From assembly GCA_021307315.1 (NCBI GenBank), contig JAJSPD010000083.1:62001-126000 (forward strand): a stretch of 64,000 bases of DNA, given 5' to 3'. Of this stretch, positions 46,071-58,905 are shown in pieces. This DNA comes from Bisporella sp. PMI_857 (lineage: Eukaryota > Ascomycota > Leotiomycetes > Helotiales > Helotiaceae). The position numbers and the translations under genes are program-made. The notes below the pieces were generated by a model, which was not told the DNA's origin, did not search any database, and saw only the letters and a program-made list of their open reading frames with translations. The first letter of the stretch is position 1; every line of letters begins with the position of its first letter.

Positions 46071-47613
46071 CTAAACGGCCTCCACAATACTCATCCGACA
46101 TCCTTCCGGTCTAGCAACACCCAAAAACTTGAAGCCAGGATCTGCCTCCTTAAACAATTCCTCGAAGTCTCCAGCCATCCGCTCCTGTGCATTCAGCAAC
46201 GTCAACATCACCAGATCCATTGTTCTAATGATCTTCTCATCCCACAGACTCTCCTGCCCTGGTTCTGGGAGGCAATGATCATTGATCACGACCCTCGCTC
46301 CTCTCTTCAATGCTGGAATGAGCTGACGTAGCATATTTACCGCATACTTATCACTATGATTATGCAGGATCCAGCGGAAGAAATACACATCCGCCCCTTT
46401 TACTGGTTGCTGGGTATGGAAATCATGTGCTTGGAACTTGATTCTGTCCTTGATATTCGCATCGAGTTCAGGAGCGCTGGAAGTTGTCTTGGGAAGGTCT
46501 TGGACAACGAATCTTAGGCTGGGAAAGCACTTTTGCGAGAGCGTACAAACCCGTGGGACCCACCAATATCAACCACGGTTCCATCCACTGCGTCAATAGA
46601 AGCCCAATCGTACCCATCAAGTAAATACTGGATTTCATAACCATCCCTCCAGTAAGGCTTGTCATTGCCCCGCCCGTGCGTCGAGCGCGTGAAGGACTCT
46701 TACCAAAAGTTACAAACATCGCTTCGCTGTTTACGATATCGTTTGCAACACACAATCCCGCTTGCGTCGGTTCCGAGGCCGAGGGATAGAGCTCTATAGC
46801 ATCAACAGTGCGTGACACGGCCGGCCACATGTCTTCCACGCAGAACCCTAGCCAGGCATCCATTGCTGCGTCCTGAGCCAGAACCCGCGAGGCCGCTGTG
46901 GGGGCCACAATGCCCGAACTGGGCTCACAGAAGATGCGGTTTGTCATTGCATGTCGCAGAAAGCGACGGACGTTGAGCTCGGACAAGGCTACCTTCCGCG
47001 CGATCTCTGCAAATGTCGCTGTTGAGTCTATGGGAAAGGATTTTTCTGCCTCTGTTAGTGACGACATCGCAAAACTGTAGGTAAAGAGACTCACCAATCT
47101 GGTAATGATATATTGCGTGCAGCGAAAGCGAGTTGTTGTGCTGGTATGTATCAGCATCGGGATGTTGAATCGAAATGTATTACATACGTCCCAAGCCATC
47201 CATCTTACGCTCTCGGCTGGTCCAGTGACTAGATCTCCCAACTCTTTGGTAGCCCTGATAACCTCTTCTCTTGCCTTCTCGATACCTGTGGGCAGCTTTG
47301 GCAAGTTCAACGGCGATTCAGCGGTGAACCCTGGCGGTTCTGTTCTGCTTTCCTTCAAATAGCTGTCTAGCCTCTCAGGCTCCCTCACAATGGTTTTGGC
47401 TAGCTCAACCAGACTCTGAGATGGCCTTCTGTTAGTTGGTGACTCGGTTCTTCCAAGGGTATTCTCGGTCAATACTGCAGAGGGATGACCGTCAATTCTT
47501 TTGGACGATGCAGAACTGAGAGTTGGAGTTGGTGTAATACTCCTCGTGCCCTTCCAATTGCAAGCCCATGTCTGAATGGAGAATCTTTTCGTAGCAGTAC
47601 TTAGTTTCACCAT
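46071..47613 (-). pseudogene. O-methyltransferase (COMT-like), frameshifted
   Basis: Read from ATG 47613. The N-terminal region SQSLVELAKTIVREPERLDSYL and VTGPAESVRWMAWD leads into two small introns with HNNSLSLHAIYHYQI between. The winged-helix dimerisation part reads PIDSTATFAEIARKV, NVRRFLRHAMTNRIF, and WLGFCVEDMWPA. The SAM-binding part reads GYEIQYLLDGYDW, TVVDIGGSHGF and LRFVVQDLPK. The C-terminal part reads VYFFRWILHNHSDKY, RGARVVINDHCLPEPG, IRTMDLVMLTLLNAQER and ends GCRMSIVEAV. Small indels after SLTGG (about 46,644) and after the glycine motif (about 46,545) shift the frame with no room for introns, so this copy is inactive unless the read has errors. The family methylates hydroxyls on aromatic secondary metabolites. 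Confidence 0.75.
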
Positions 47614-49498
47614 CTTGGCGGCGCGATCTGTATGTCTACAACGCACAGCTGCTCAATTATAGATGCCGGTATTTGACGTTAAAGGTCCAAATGAGAGCTA
47701 CGAATGGCTGTCCCTTGCAAAGCTATTCCGGATGTTGGTCTGTTGGTATACAATGGTTGGCGAGGCCTTCTCCAGGTACATCGGCATTAGCATATACTTG
47801 TCAATGAATTAGCTCGCTCAGTTTATTTAATTGCCCCGAAGTCAATGGCCTCAAACCTTGAATGTGAACTTGGCGATTATCCCGATAGTAGCGGTACTCG
47901 TCTGGATTACTCCTTGTTCTACGTCGTCTCCAAATGGCCTGATTTTGGTCCTAAAATAATGCCTCGTTAAAACGAAGCTGAATGAATGGACGGCCATGCA
48001 AGAAGTTAAATGGCGTGAAGCAAACTACCTCGGTTGGTGAAGACAAGATGGCAAGATGGGAATCCACAGTGGAGAATTATTGCGACTGTCGAAAATTGAG
48101 AGTCTGCATCATGCCTCCCAGCCTCCGCTGGCCTGATGATTCCCGGATTTCCCCCATGCGCTCCAAACACGCGAACCCGCAAGTGAATTGGACGAGACGC
48201 AAGCTACTTTGGATCCTACTGGCTGATGTTGGAAACGGAGCGACGCCATTCTGCAAAATTTATTAATGTGATTGAGTAAAGTTGAGGCATGCATGGTGCC
48301 CCGAAGGGGGTTCTTTTTTTTTCTACCTTCGAAGAACTGTACTTAAATCGGAATCTTGCTTAGTTGTCTCTCCCCCGACCCAGGATGATCCGTCGCCCAA
48401 ATATGTTGAATCTTGCTGCAAGTACAGTGCTTTCCTAGAGACGAAGACCTGAAAATTGGCTACCTTTTGGGCAATCGATGCATGTTCTTGATTATTGAAT
48501 GTGTGCTTGTCTTGAAGCAGGAGCGGCACCTCACGATGTTACGCCAGACACGGAAGAGTGTTACTACTGTACCTGTACTTACTAGTTATGTGGCGCTTTA
48601 AGACGGAACTGCCTTTCCGTTTTCATTTATTCATTCATTCATTCCTTGAATGAAAACGTTCAGGCGTGATAGGATTGCGTTTGTCTGATAACGAGGATGG
48701 CCTGAGCTTAACACCAGTTATCTCTCCTACTCCGCAAACCGTCGCAATAACAGTCACATCACCACTCAATTGCTCTTTCTCTTCGCGCTTCATAGAATTG
48801 TGGTGAGTGAAGATATAAAATTGCCTTCGATCCTCTCTTTTATTTCTTGCGCGCCGATTTCCGATTTCCACAATTTCAGGAACCTAAGTTGAATCCCAAG
48901 TCTACTGTACCTACCCCAAGTCGGTAGCCATAGACCAACGATGCCAATCAACTATCGACTATAAAGGTCGAAATAGCGTCGCCCGTAGCATGTCATGTAA
49001 CATCAAGATGTGGCATGACTATGGAGACATGCTCTACGGCTGAAAAATAGAGGTCTAATATGTGACACTGTTACTGCTCTTTCACTTTATTGTATGCTCG
49101 TCAATGATTAGTTAATTGCGAGACAATTTCCATAGACTCTTAACGAACTAAATTAACCTTTCGTTTTATTAAAAAAATGCTTACAGCCCAAACATCGATT
49201 GCGAATAAAGGATTAAGTATCGGCACTTGGTCATAGGATCGACCTCCTATGTCTCAGATGGAGAAGGCATGATCGGTAAGATACAATATGGTAAGCAAAG
49301 AAACATGCCATGAAGCAGGTTCAATATCTGAATAAAATGCGGTGTCAAAAGAGGTCCTAACATTTCGTTCTCCTCTAGCATTTCCTACATATAGTCCATG
49401 ATATCTGCACCACCGTGCCTAAAGACTTTCAGAGCTGTCCCTATACAGCCATAACTCATATCCAACCATTTCCGCCACGAAGATCCCAAAATTGCGAC
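47614..49498. other. Intergenic, no gene recognised
   Basis: About 1.9 kb. A short (ATTC)n run lies at 48,627-48,642. Plus-strand frames at 47,982-48,266 and 48,413-48,601 have no recognised similarity. The right end should hold the 3' UTR of the LaeA-like gene. Confidence 0.45.
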
Positions 49499-51067
49499 CT
49501 ACATTACCTCAACTCCAGGCCCAGGCTTTTGACCACAAATGATATGTAAAGGCATATGGCTATGCACATGCGAATCCATGTAAGCTTTCCGAACCTCGAT
49601 GAGCCAGACCTCAACTTGTTCTGGCGACCATTTTAAGCCTCGGGTGAGAGGCCCAATGGCAATTGGCTGTAGTCCTATTTCTAGGATCGTTCTCCAATAT
49701 AGCCCTACCATCTTCAAAACTTTATTTTTAGGCCATGTGCCAATCGGAATGTGAAATATTCGCGTGGTGACATTGACAAATCCGGCTTCGCGCATCATGT
49801 CTGCGAGCAGGAGAGTTGCGTTGAAGTTCACGCCAAGTACGGCTAGAGCTTCGATGATTAATGCCCAGTATTCAGTAACAGCTAAGAAGGCCACCAAGTT
49901 AGTAATTAACTGCCCAGAAATGAACTAACCGTATCTCGAGCAGCCCATGAGCTGGAGCTTCTTATGCAAGGACATAATATAGAAATTGCTCACGGTGTTT
50001 GTCCGGCATGCTGCCATCATGGCACTGAGGAAAGTGATGTATTTCCTGCAACTCAAACCATCCACCAGGCTTCAAGTGCTCTAACACCCTTTCCATGAGC
50101 TTTGGCCAGTTCCTGATAGCCATCACTGTGTGTCTTGCATGTACATAGTCGAAGTAATTTGGTGGTTGTAACCAGTGACTTTCCACATCATCAACCATGA
50201 ATTTGACATTGGGGGGAACCCATTCTGGTTGGATTGGACTTAAATCAACCCCAAGTACGGTTGCGGCAGGATATAAATCGCCGACTAGTACCATATTAGC
50301 ACTTGGCAGAACATGGATATGGCAATTGTGTTTACTCTCGATAGCCCAGATACCTGTGCCTGTTCCCATATCTAGTATATTCTGTACACCATCTCCGATT
50401 GGCGCAAAGTGCAGACATTGACATAGATTTGCCATCATGGCATGCTTCATATCCTCACGTCTGGTTTCTTCAGTTTATAGCCATGTAAATATATCTGCCA
50501 ACCTACTCCTGCTCTGAATCATCGTTGGGGAAATTATAGCTCCCTTCCCTAAACTTGTGATATCGCCTCCCGTTTTCGAATGTGAAGTCTCGCACGCTGC
50601 TCGATCTATCACAAGATTAGCAGCATGGCCAGAAGCATTGCAGAATCTGAAACCAAAGACAAATTCAGTGCCTCGGGTCCAGAAGTGGCTCTTAAACTCC
50701 TAGCTCTCCGCAACATATTTATAATGAAATAGACGAACATCGAAGTCGATGCAGAAGCTACCGAATCAGTCTCATATCCTGATTCGCCTGCATCGCTAAC
50801 AGAATCTGTATCGGAACCGGAGTCAATCTCTATGTGATGCTGGGCCTGGGCCGCTGCGTTTGCGTTTTCCTCAAGCTCCTCTGCTGTCGCTGGTGTGGTA
50901 TCTTCTGCTGCCGGGCCGATCGGAACAATTTGAGCCTGTGAAGGAGGAGGAGGTCCTGAAGCGGATAAATATGTTGACGATAAATGTGCGGGTTTGGGAG
51001 GAACAGGAGGTTTGAAAGATACTGTCGCTACATCAACGGCAGAATCCGAATCATTGGGCTTTGCCAT
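49499..51067 (-). CDS. LaeA-like SAM-dependent methyltransferase
   Basis: Start at 51067 (MAKPNDSDSAVD), giving a low-complexity Pro/Ala and Asp/Ser-rich N-terminus (IEIDSGSDTDSVSD, ESGYETDSVA). A spliced exon (about 50,610-50,507) reads SSSVRDFTFENGRRYHKFREG and NFPNDDSEQE. The core has motif I DMGTGTGIWAIE, interrupted by an intron (about 50,343-50,287), then LGVDLSPIQPEWVPPNV, FMVDDVESHW, YFDYVHARH and the GGWFELQEIHHFP strand. The C-terminal exon (49,897-49,499) holds LLLADMMREAGFVNVT and IPIGTWPKNK. This arrangement is typical of fungal LaeA-like/TAM-domain methyltransferases, some of which regulate secondary metabolism while most have unknown substrates. Splicing around 49,890-49,965 could not be resolved, so a small defect there is possible. 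Confidence 0.8.
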
Positions 51068-51634
51068 GTTTTGTGTAAGTGTGTGACGAGTATCGTTGGA
51101 ACAAATGTTGTGTAAGTGTATCATCCGAGGTTTTTGGGCGCACAGCAAAGCGAGAGGCCGCCATGTTGCATGACGGACATGATCAAAAACAGAAGATGTG
51201 GGATATCAGGTAGATAACCAATCGCGCCTAGATTTTTAGCGTCGCTGCAAGGGTTATTGCCGTGAACATTCTGCAGAGGGTAGTTAGGGAGCCAGTTCTG
51301 TGTTCAGTGCCCCCATAGAGCCATAGGTATTGTAAATAGAACTTAAGCACATTGCTTCCGTGGCTCACAACTACCTTTGTAGTGAGAGCGACTATTCTTG
51401 AACATTACTACACGTTGTAGCATTATCTAAGCTATTACATTGTAGGACCCACAAAATTACACGACGACTTTTGCCAAATATTGCAGAGTCCTCTGCACTT
51501 TCAAGAACGATTTGAAGCGCGCACGAAACCCACTTAGCTTAGTGCTTTGGTAATTATGATACAATTACCACCATTTCTGTTGCTTTCCTCCACATCAAGC
51601 AAGAATATACTGCAAAAATCTCTTAAGAGATCGC
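51068..51634. other. Intergenic between LaeA-like and helicase genes
   Basis: Contains the upstream region of the LaeA-like gene and the 3' end of the helicase gene, both on the minus strand. No further feature seen. Confidence 0.5.
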
Positions 51635-54600
51635 TCAAAACTGAATCAACAGCTCGTCATCCTCCTTGCTCCTAGCTTTCTCACTAACTTTAAGCTTCGA
51701 TGCATCATTTGCACCTGTAAAAAGATCTAGAAAAACTACTTCCGTGCTCTTAATCACCATGTCTTTTAACTTAATAACTGGCGCGGTATTATTAGAAGAA
51801 CCAGGTTCTGCTTGGCGTGAGAAGATTGTATGAACGACTGGACCACTAGCAACACGTCCATTCTCATCGATTGTCATCGGACGATATGTGTCCTTGATGA
51901 TTGGCCCATTCCCACCGGTTGCTCTAGGAATATTCAACTGAACTCTCAGCTCTTCCGCCATTTCTCCGTTTACCTTCGTCATATCGAGGCTCCAGCTCTG
52001 CGCTGTTTCTGTGGCAATGTTTTCTAGCTGTATAGGGATGCATTGGCTGCAGGCACATACTTTCCCGCAGGCCTCGGAGCACCCATGACCACAAGCTAAT
52101 TGCTTTCCGCACGGCCGAGGACAAACAATCAATTCGTGATCGAACTTATGGCATGTTGTGGGGCAGGGATGTCCTAGTAGGCATCAGAAGGTGCCTACTT
52201 TAAGAAAGGCTTGAAAAGTACATGCATATCTTCCAAGTAGATAACTTACCGCATGAGAGTACTGCCTCACATTTTTGTGTACATCCGCCGCCAGGAATGT
52301 TGAGAAATGATTCAGCATCCTTGATAATCACTTTTCTTCCATGGTTAAAACACTGAATTGGCAACCCAGAGTCAATGTCCATTGATCCTTGGCTCACCAA
52401 GTATTCTAAAATGGGCCCATAAATTGGTTTGCGCCCAAGGCAAAAATCTCGCTCTTCGCCTTTCAGTGTGATGGCATTTCCAAACATATATAATCCGCAT
52501 CGAGCTCTTGATAAAGCGACTACGAGCCGGTTCTGAGACTCGAGGAATCCTATGTTGTGTCTTGTGTTGCTTCGCGACATGGATAGTAATATAATATCAT
52601 TCTCTTCTCCTTGGTATGAATCGACTGTGAAAACATGGAAAAAATGTTTGGCCAAATTGTGTATTTTTTTCAGCTCAGCAATTATTGTTTTGCGTTGACC
52701 ATTGTAGAATGTAAGAACAGTGATCTGGGAGGGATCGATTTTGTTCAGCACAAGGTAATTAAAGAATCCCTACAGAGTTCTCGGGTCAGTGTGTTTGCCT
52801 CCTTGAATATCAGACTAAGAATAGTAGCCCCGGAAGCGGTAGCTCACGTGCATTTCCAATCAAAGCACGTGGTATTATATACTTACACCAACAAGCTCCG
52901 CTTCATCTAGGTTGCTGATGCTCATGTCGGAACTTCTGCTTTCTGGCCAGCTGTGATGAAAGAAATACACATTTCTGCCCCCCATCCCGGGTACATTGGG
53001 ACGAGTGCAGACTGATGGATGATCCGATAGACTTGGGTAGATTGGTTTCGAAAATTTCGAAGGGATTGTCAGCAAGGCTCGGATGGCTGGGATCATGCGA
53101 CGTTGTGAATTCAACATAGTGTATGGCATCCCGCCGTTGATAAGCCGCTCGAATAAACTTATATAAAGGCCCTCTAAAGTTGCCACTGCGGGTTGCGGCA
53201 ATAATTGCTGATGATCACCAACCAGGATCAATTGCTCAATAGATGGAACCATGCCAGCAATGATACTCCCCTCCACGGTCTCGGCTGCCTCTTCGATCAA
53301 TAGAATACGGGGTTGAAGACTTGAGAGCAATGCTCTATATTTGCTTAGGCCCGTCGTGGTGCACCCGATCACTTTGATGCCAAGGTGGGATATCAACCGA
53401 GCATCACTGAGAAATTTTGTGCATTTAAGACTCTGAGCGATGGCGCTATAGTTCTCCAAGACATCTTGAAACTTGCGTAAAACCTGGAGATCGACCTGCT
53501 TCTCCCAATATCGGTAGACAGCTAGACATTGCCTTAGCTCTGAACTTGGAAGACGCCGATTGTAGAAAGCCGTGATATAGGCTCAAGGTAAGCTTACCTC
53601 CACGCATGCCAGAAGGGATGTCGTAAAGATTTCCCTGCTTTGACAGCCTTTTGATGCGCTTCATATCTAGAGACACAGCTGCATTGCCCGTCCACGTGCG
53701 CCGAAATATGACGGGCTCACTAGACAGTATATCAACTTCCTTTTCGTCGGTTTGGTCAAGGTCTCCCAGATCCTGTTGTTCTAACTGAATATATTCCTCG
53801 ACATCTTCTTCGTATGGAAGACCGAGGTTTAGCATAGGTGTACGCTCGACTGGCATGACACCTTCAATACCAAGCCAGGCGGCAATTGGGCTTCCACTTA
53901 CCTCGCCTGACTGATCGGCGCTAACCCACCCGTCTTCGTATAACGAGTCTTGTTGTGTTTGAGTGATACATCCGTATTCCAAGAGGCAGGATTCGTCTAG
54001 AGCGTCGGCGAGTATTGGGGCGAGTAGATTTTTTACTTCGAATTTTTGACCCTCTAATTCCCGAATTGCTGACTTCATTCCCCGACTACGTGGTAGGTCT
54101 TGGACTGTCCGCCTCAGTTCGTACAGTGTTCTTGCAATTATTTCGACATTCTTCTTATCAGTTCTCCCTCCAAGACGGAGTACGTTCTGCTCGAATTGCA
54201 TAATATGAGATAGAATCTGATCCAGCGCCTACACGTAGAATCTCGAGGTCAGTTCTCCTCATATCAATGAAGTGCCGCGTCTGACAAATCATAGAACTTA
54301 CATGATTTGTTTGTGCAGATACGATGATAGGAGGACCATTATTATTATTTGAGATTAAGCAATGCAACGCAGAAACGGATGTGTACGTCTTTCCAGTTCC
54401 TTTTCACCATCAGTTCAAGTTCTTCAATGGTACTCCGAAGCGGTTTCCAGCGGCATCATTACCTGGTGGCCCTTGTATAATTGCAAGCGATTGTGTGAGC
54501 ATTCTCTTACATGCTTGGGACTGAGAGGCATCCATGACAGAGTTTGGTATATTTGGGAAATCCTCGAGAACGTTGACATTCTCGAGGGAATATTCGGGGT

Positions 54601-55613
54601 CTGTCAATTTTGCGAGATTGCTCAGGTTCATGAAGGGTCTTTCTACCAAATAAGCCGGCGGCTCTATTTCCCCATCCAACTCTATGATATGCTTTTCTAA
54701 AGGGGAGGACTCAGTGGCTACATCTTGGATGCCCTTCAAGACGTGCCTCAAGCTTTCGAAATAACCTGAGCGTGCCTCGAGAATAATGTACGCTATTATA
54801 AAAATTAACTAGTTTCTTATCCCTGAGCATTGAGCATTGGATAGGGAAAGGCGAGATGGTGGTCTTACACTCTGAGAAATCAAAAATTGTGTCACCTGCG
54901 GCAAAAATGTCAAGTTGAGGAGGATTCATCTCGAGGCCGCCCTCGATCGTACGAGATGCAACTACAGCAATTTTGCATATCGTTGAAAATATATCGCGCT
55001 CTGTTGATATAGCCAGGAGTGTGCCTAAATTTAGGAGAAGCTTGGAATCAGCTCTTTTCACTAGAGTAAGAAGGAGTGTTTCAAACCCTAACAAATTCAA
55101 GGAACCCATTTTAGCCACAGAAGGTGACTTACCAGGTTGTAATCTCTTTGACTGATGCCAACGAACCGCTTTTTCAGTCAAGAAAGACACGCGAAACGCC
55201 ACCGCCTGGCTGGTCAGGTTCAATCCAATAATATGAGCTTTTGTATACACGTAAAACTCCTCGTTGTCGTATCGGGTTTTGCTCCGAAAAGATTGAACGG
55301 CCTCACGTAGCGGCGCTGTTGCATCTTCTCTGAGGAGCTTGTATTGGTATTCCAAATAGCTTTGTTTACTTGCCCACTTCAGCTTATTTGCAGGCAATTG
55401 CTTCGACGGGCAGCTTGAGTACTTGTATTGGTCCCATTGTTCATCGGACACCTCTTCACCCCGGGGTATAAGAATCTCCTCTGTCGATGGATATTCTGGT
55501 AGATTCCTCCATTCTTCTTTGAAAGGCCCAATCGGTTGGTTGTTGACTTTCTTCTTGATGACACGTTCGAGCTCTTTTATGACATGCGACACACCTGCAG
55601 ATGAGAGAGCCAT
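51635..55613 (-). CDS. NFX1/ZNFX1-type SF1 helicase
   Basis: A roughly 1,100-residue multi-exon protein whose exons can all be joined in frame. N-terminal domain: MALSSAGVSHVIKELERVI, IPRGEEVSDEQW and REAVQSFR. SF1 helicase motifs in order: Walker A GPPG/TGKTYTS (split by an intron, about 54,407-54,453), VSAQTNHALDQI, motif II region ILLIEEAAETVEGS, GDHQQLLPQPAV, NSQRRMIPAIR, TVDSYQGEENDIILLS and QNRLVVALSRARCGLYMFGN. The C-terminus has Cys/His-rich NFX1-like repeats (CTQKCEAVLSCGHPCP, CPRPCGKQLACGHGCSEACG). This is the UPF1-like subfamily that includes ZNFX1 and fission-yeast Hrr1, acting on RNA and often in RNA silencing. Motif II starts with E where many have D. The upstream frame stays open above ATG 55613, so a 5' exon is possible. 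Confidence 0.88.
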
Positions 55614-56816
55614 GCTGGCATTTACAACACCTCTGATGGCCCAGATGCAAGAACCGGTCTCTTTATGAAGCTGAGTTGAAGTTGTGCTACAAGATGAAGC
55701 GAAGTTGAGGAGGGATAAAGGGGGATGGAGTGGTGCGGACCTTGAGATTTCTCAATTTGGCAGTAACGTACCGAAAACACCAGCCCATACCAATTTAATG
55801 ATTCAGAAAACAGAAAATGGACGCTGTCTCAACCCCAAGGTCTGTTTTTGATTTTACCTGGCTACGTTTGCATGAGTACAAGCAACGGGTCGTTGCAGAC
55901 ACTCGTCTTCCGCTGCCTGGCTTCTGTGTTATCTACATAGTAGTGTCATGATTTCATTAGTCCTAAATAGTAAGGTAAATAGAATAGAGCATGACGAGGA
56001 TAAGGCAGGGCAGAATGCCAAATGAGATATATTTGTCAGTCTGGCTTGAAGTCGTATGCTTTTACCAGTTGCGCAGTCTGCTACCTTATATCCTTAGAGC
56101 TTCCTAGGCAAATATCAAACATTTCCCTGTCATTCTGTTGTTGCTAGTGTCTCTGGTGCGTCATTATCTTCTTCCACTTATATTCTATATTGTTGCCTCC
56201 GAACTTTGACTTTTCGTTCTTCCATTGCTGGTAGTGGACATGCAGCGAATTTAGGCAGCAAAGTTCTTTTGCATCGATATGAGCCCCAGGAAAGGGCTCT
56301 ACATATCCCAAAGCAACAATACTTGACATGGAGCGTTCTCTAGACATCGTGTTTTGAAACACAAGGTTGAACTTAGCACCAACTGCCAACCCTTAACCCT
56401 AATCCTTTTAATACAATCGATATCTTGACGTTGAGCATTTTGAAATAGTGCGAGAAGTCATTTTACTTCGTAAAAGTAAGTCTATAAAAGTGTTCATAAT
56501 TAGTTAAACATTGACGAGCATATGATAAAGTCAAAAAATGACAATAATCGGCCATCTATTCTAAGTCATTGAGGTCTGCTTCCTTACAATCTGTGGAATA
56601 TATCCATAGAGAGTGTGTCATTATAATGGAGAAGTCTTGGCACGCTACCCTCACGACAAAAGCTTACTATTTCAATCAGCCTTATATAGATCTTCCAATT
56701 AAGTTCGTCAGTACCTGCTTCAGATTTTCAGAGTGTTGAGGACCGGATAAAACTTCGTATTTAGGAGCTTGCGATGTGACTGTCTTGAGGAACGCTTCAT
56801 ATTTGCGAGAGTTGAC
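55614..56816. other. Divergent promoter region, helicase and SPT8
   Basis: Lies between the 5' ends of two divergently transcribed genes. An 81-codon minus-strand frame (56,389-56,144) has no recognised similarity. The first 80 bases may contain coding sequence of an additional helicase exon. Confidence 0.5.
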
Positions 56817-58905
56817 ATGGATGACGATGACAGAGGTTGGTCCCTTGCGGAGACGCCGACCCATTGCTGCTAACATTTTGATAGGGTCCAATGTAAGCTC
56901 CGAGGATGAACTCATGCAGGATATAATGGAAGATGGGGATGACGATGGGGAAGCGGATGGTGAGGGAGAAGGAGACGGCGAGGATGATGCATCAAATGAC
57001 GAGGACGACGATGATGATGGAGCAGACGAAGACGACGACTCCCCTGAACAGCCGCAAGCCCGCAGAGCTAGTCTGAATACCACGAATACAAGCTCAGATG
57101 ATACTCCAAATTTGAACCACCCTCCGGGAGGGCCTACTTCACATCCTACCCTAATTCGTACCTCAGCATCGCCACGAGGATCTTCTGCTTCGTTACAATC
57201 ACAACGGATACGTTACGAAGTGCGGCCAGAAGCCCTCACAGCCTCCTCGTATGATATTGTGCCAACCATGGCCGCACCACAAAGCACTTCTATCAATGCC
57301 CTTACGGCTACGCCGGACATGAGATACTGGTTCACGGGAGGCTCTGACTGCTATGTACGGAAATATGATGGAGTGGCGACCGTAAATGGCAAAACTCTGC
57401 TCACCGTGGCACAAAGACATCCTTTTGTGGATAGTGTGGTCAAAGCTGGAGTTCTGATGAATTACTGGGATAATGAGGAGCCTGTGCTGAGGAGTCCCGG
57501 TGGTGGGCTCGAGGATCACCCGCTTTCTCCAGTTTATTCGCTTGCTGTACAATCTGATGCTCTCTGGATGCTCTCTGGCCTCGAATCCGGCGCTATAAAT
57601 TTGTTTTCTGTAAGGCACGACGAGGGCAAGCGCATTGCACATTTATTGAAGCACAAATCGGCAGTATCCGTTTTGACTTTGGCACGGGATGAAAGATCCG
57701 TTCTATCAGGAAGCTGGGACAAGAATGTTTTTGACTGGGATCTGAATACGGGTCAAATCAAAAGGTCATTCGAAGGCAGTGGCAGCCAGATATCTGCCAT
57801 TGAAGTTCGGCCAGCATCAACTTTGCCAGTACCTGAAGAATCTGGCGATGCACAAATGAGCACTAAAGATAATAGTACTTTAACAAATGGAAATAACACT
57901 CGCGCTAATGGGTTTGTTGGGTTGACTAATGGCCATGGCCCAGACGAAAATAACGAAGATGCGCCTGGTTCTCCCAGTAATGACTCTTTATTCGGAGGGG
58001 GAAGCGATGCCAATTCTCTCTTTGGAGAGACAGCAGGAGACGGTGCTCCTTCTGGAGGTCATTTCGGTGACGAGGATGACGAATTCTCAAGGGCAATGGG
58101 GGTAGATCTGGACAACCCTAATCAAACCACTCAAGGAGATATCCCTATGGGAGATGATACTTCTCTGCAAAATACGACTGTCCCGGACCCTTCTAGCAAT
58201 ATACTGGACCAAGCGAATGGGATCAAGAGTGAGCCTGAACCGCATTTAAATGGAGCTTCGCATCCAGAAAGTGCCACGGAAATGTTGATCCCCGTTACGA
58301 CCCAGGCAGAAACTCAAGATGCTATCGCAACGTCCGATTCTACTTTCCTTGCCGCTTCCATAGATGGAACACTGCGCATTTGGGATCGGCGGCAGCCAAA
58401 TCCAATTGCGCGTATTCCAAACAGAACTGGGGTCCCTCCATGGTGTATGGGGGCATGTTGGTCGCCGGATGGCAACTTCATCTATGCAGGCAGAAGAAAT
58501 GGCACTGTGGAAGAATTCAGCTTGCACAAAGGTCTTAAAGCTCCGGAGAGAACATTTAAGTTTCCACAGGGAAGCAACGCCGTTAGCGCTGTTAGGGCAA
58601 TGCCTAACGGCCGCCACTTGATCTGGTAATACGTGATTATCTTGTTCTGAATCTGCAAGGATGCTAACTTAGTTTGCAGTGCGTCTCATGATATTCTACG
58701 CTTGTATGATCTCAAACAGGCCACAGATACAAAACATTCAACCGTGCCCTTCCTGATTGTGCCGGGCCCTCCAAGAGCTGGTGTCATCTCGGCCCTCCAT
58801 ATCGATCCCACCTGTAGATATATGCTTTCTGCTGCTGGGAACCGTGGATGGGAAGGAAGCAACACAGAAGTTTTGATTGGATATGAGATTGGGATTCCGT
58901 CATGA
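56817..58905 (+). CDS. SPT8: SAGA complex subunit Spt8, WD40 protein
   Basis: Proposed exons 56817-56835, 56885-58625 and 58680-58905 (1,986 nt, 661 residues). The first intron (49 bp, GCTAAC branch, GATAG acceptor) joins MDDDDRG to SNVSSEDELMQDI, a start more plausible than the in-frame upstream ATG at 56776, which lacks the acidic beginning. An acidic low-complexity stretch (residues about 20-65) is followed by WD40 repeats: ALTATPDMRYWFTGGSDCYVRKYD, VYSLAVQSDALWMLSGLESG and LSGSWDKNVFDWDLNTG. A long disordered Asn/Asp/Gly-rich insert precedes AASIDGTLRIWDRR, WSPDGNFIYAGRRNGTVE and the last-exon CASHDILRLYDL. Spt8 is the SAGA subunit contacting TBP and controls promoter delivery in the nucleus. 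Intact. Confidence 0.9.

Noticed and set aside
49890..49965. Frame break in the LaeA-like gene as proof of a pseudogene
   Set aside because: A good branch site and acceptor are present (TTACTAAC, then TTCTTAG), so an intron with an unresolved donor is at least as likely.
54720..54880. Apparent frameshift in the helicase N-terminal region
   Set aside because: Explained by an intron: joining SE to YIILEARSGYFESLRHVL restores the frame with a GTAAG donor and an AATAG acceptor.
57199..57642. Minus-strand frame of 147 codons
   Set aside because: Antisense to the WD40 region of SPT8.
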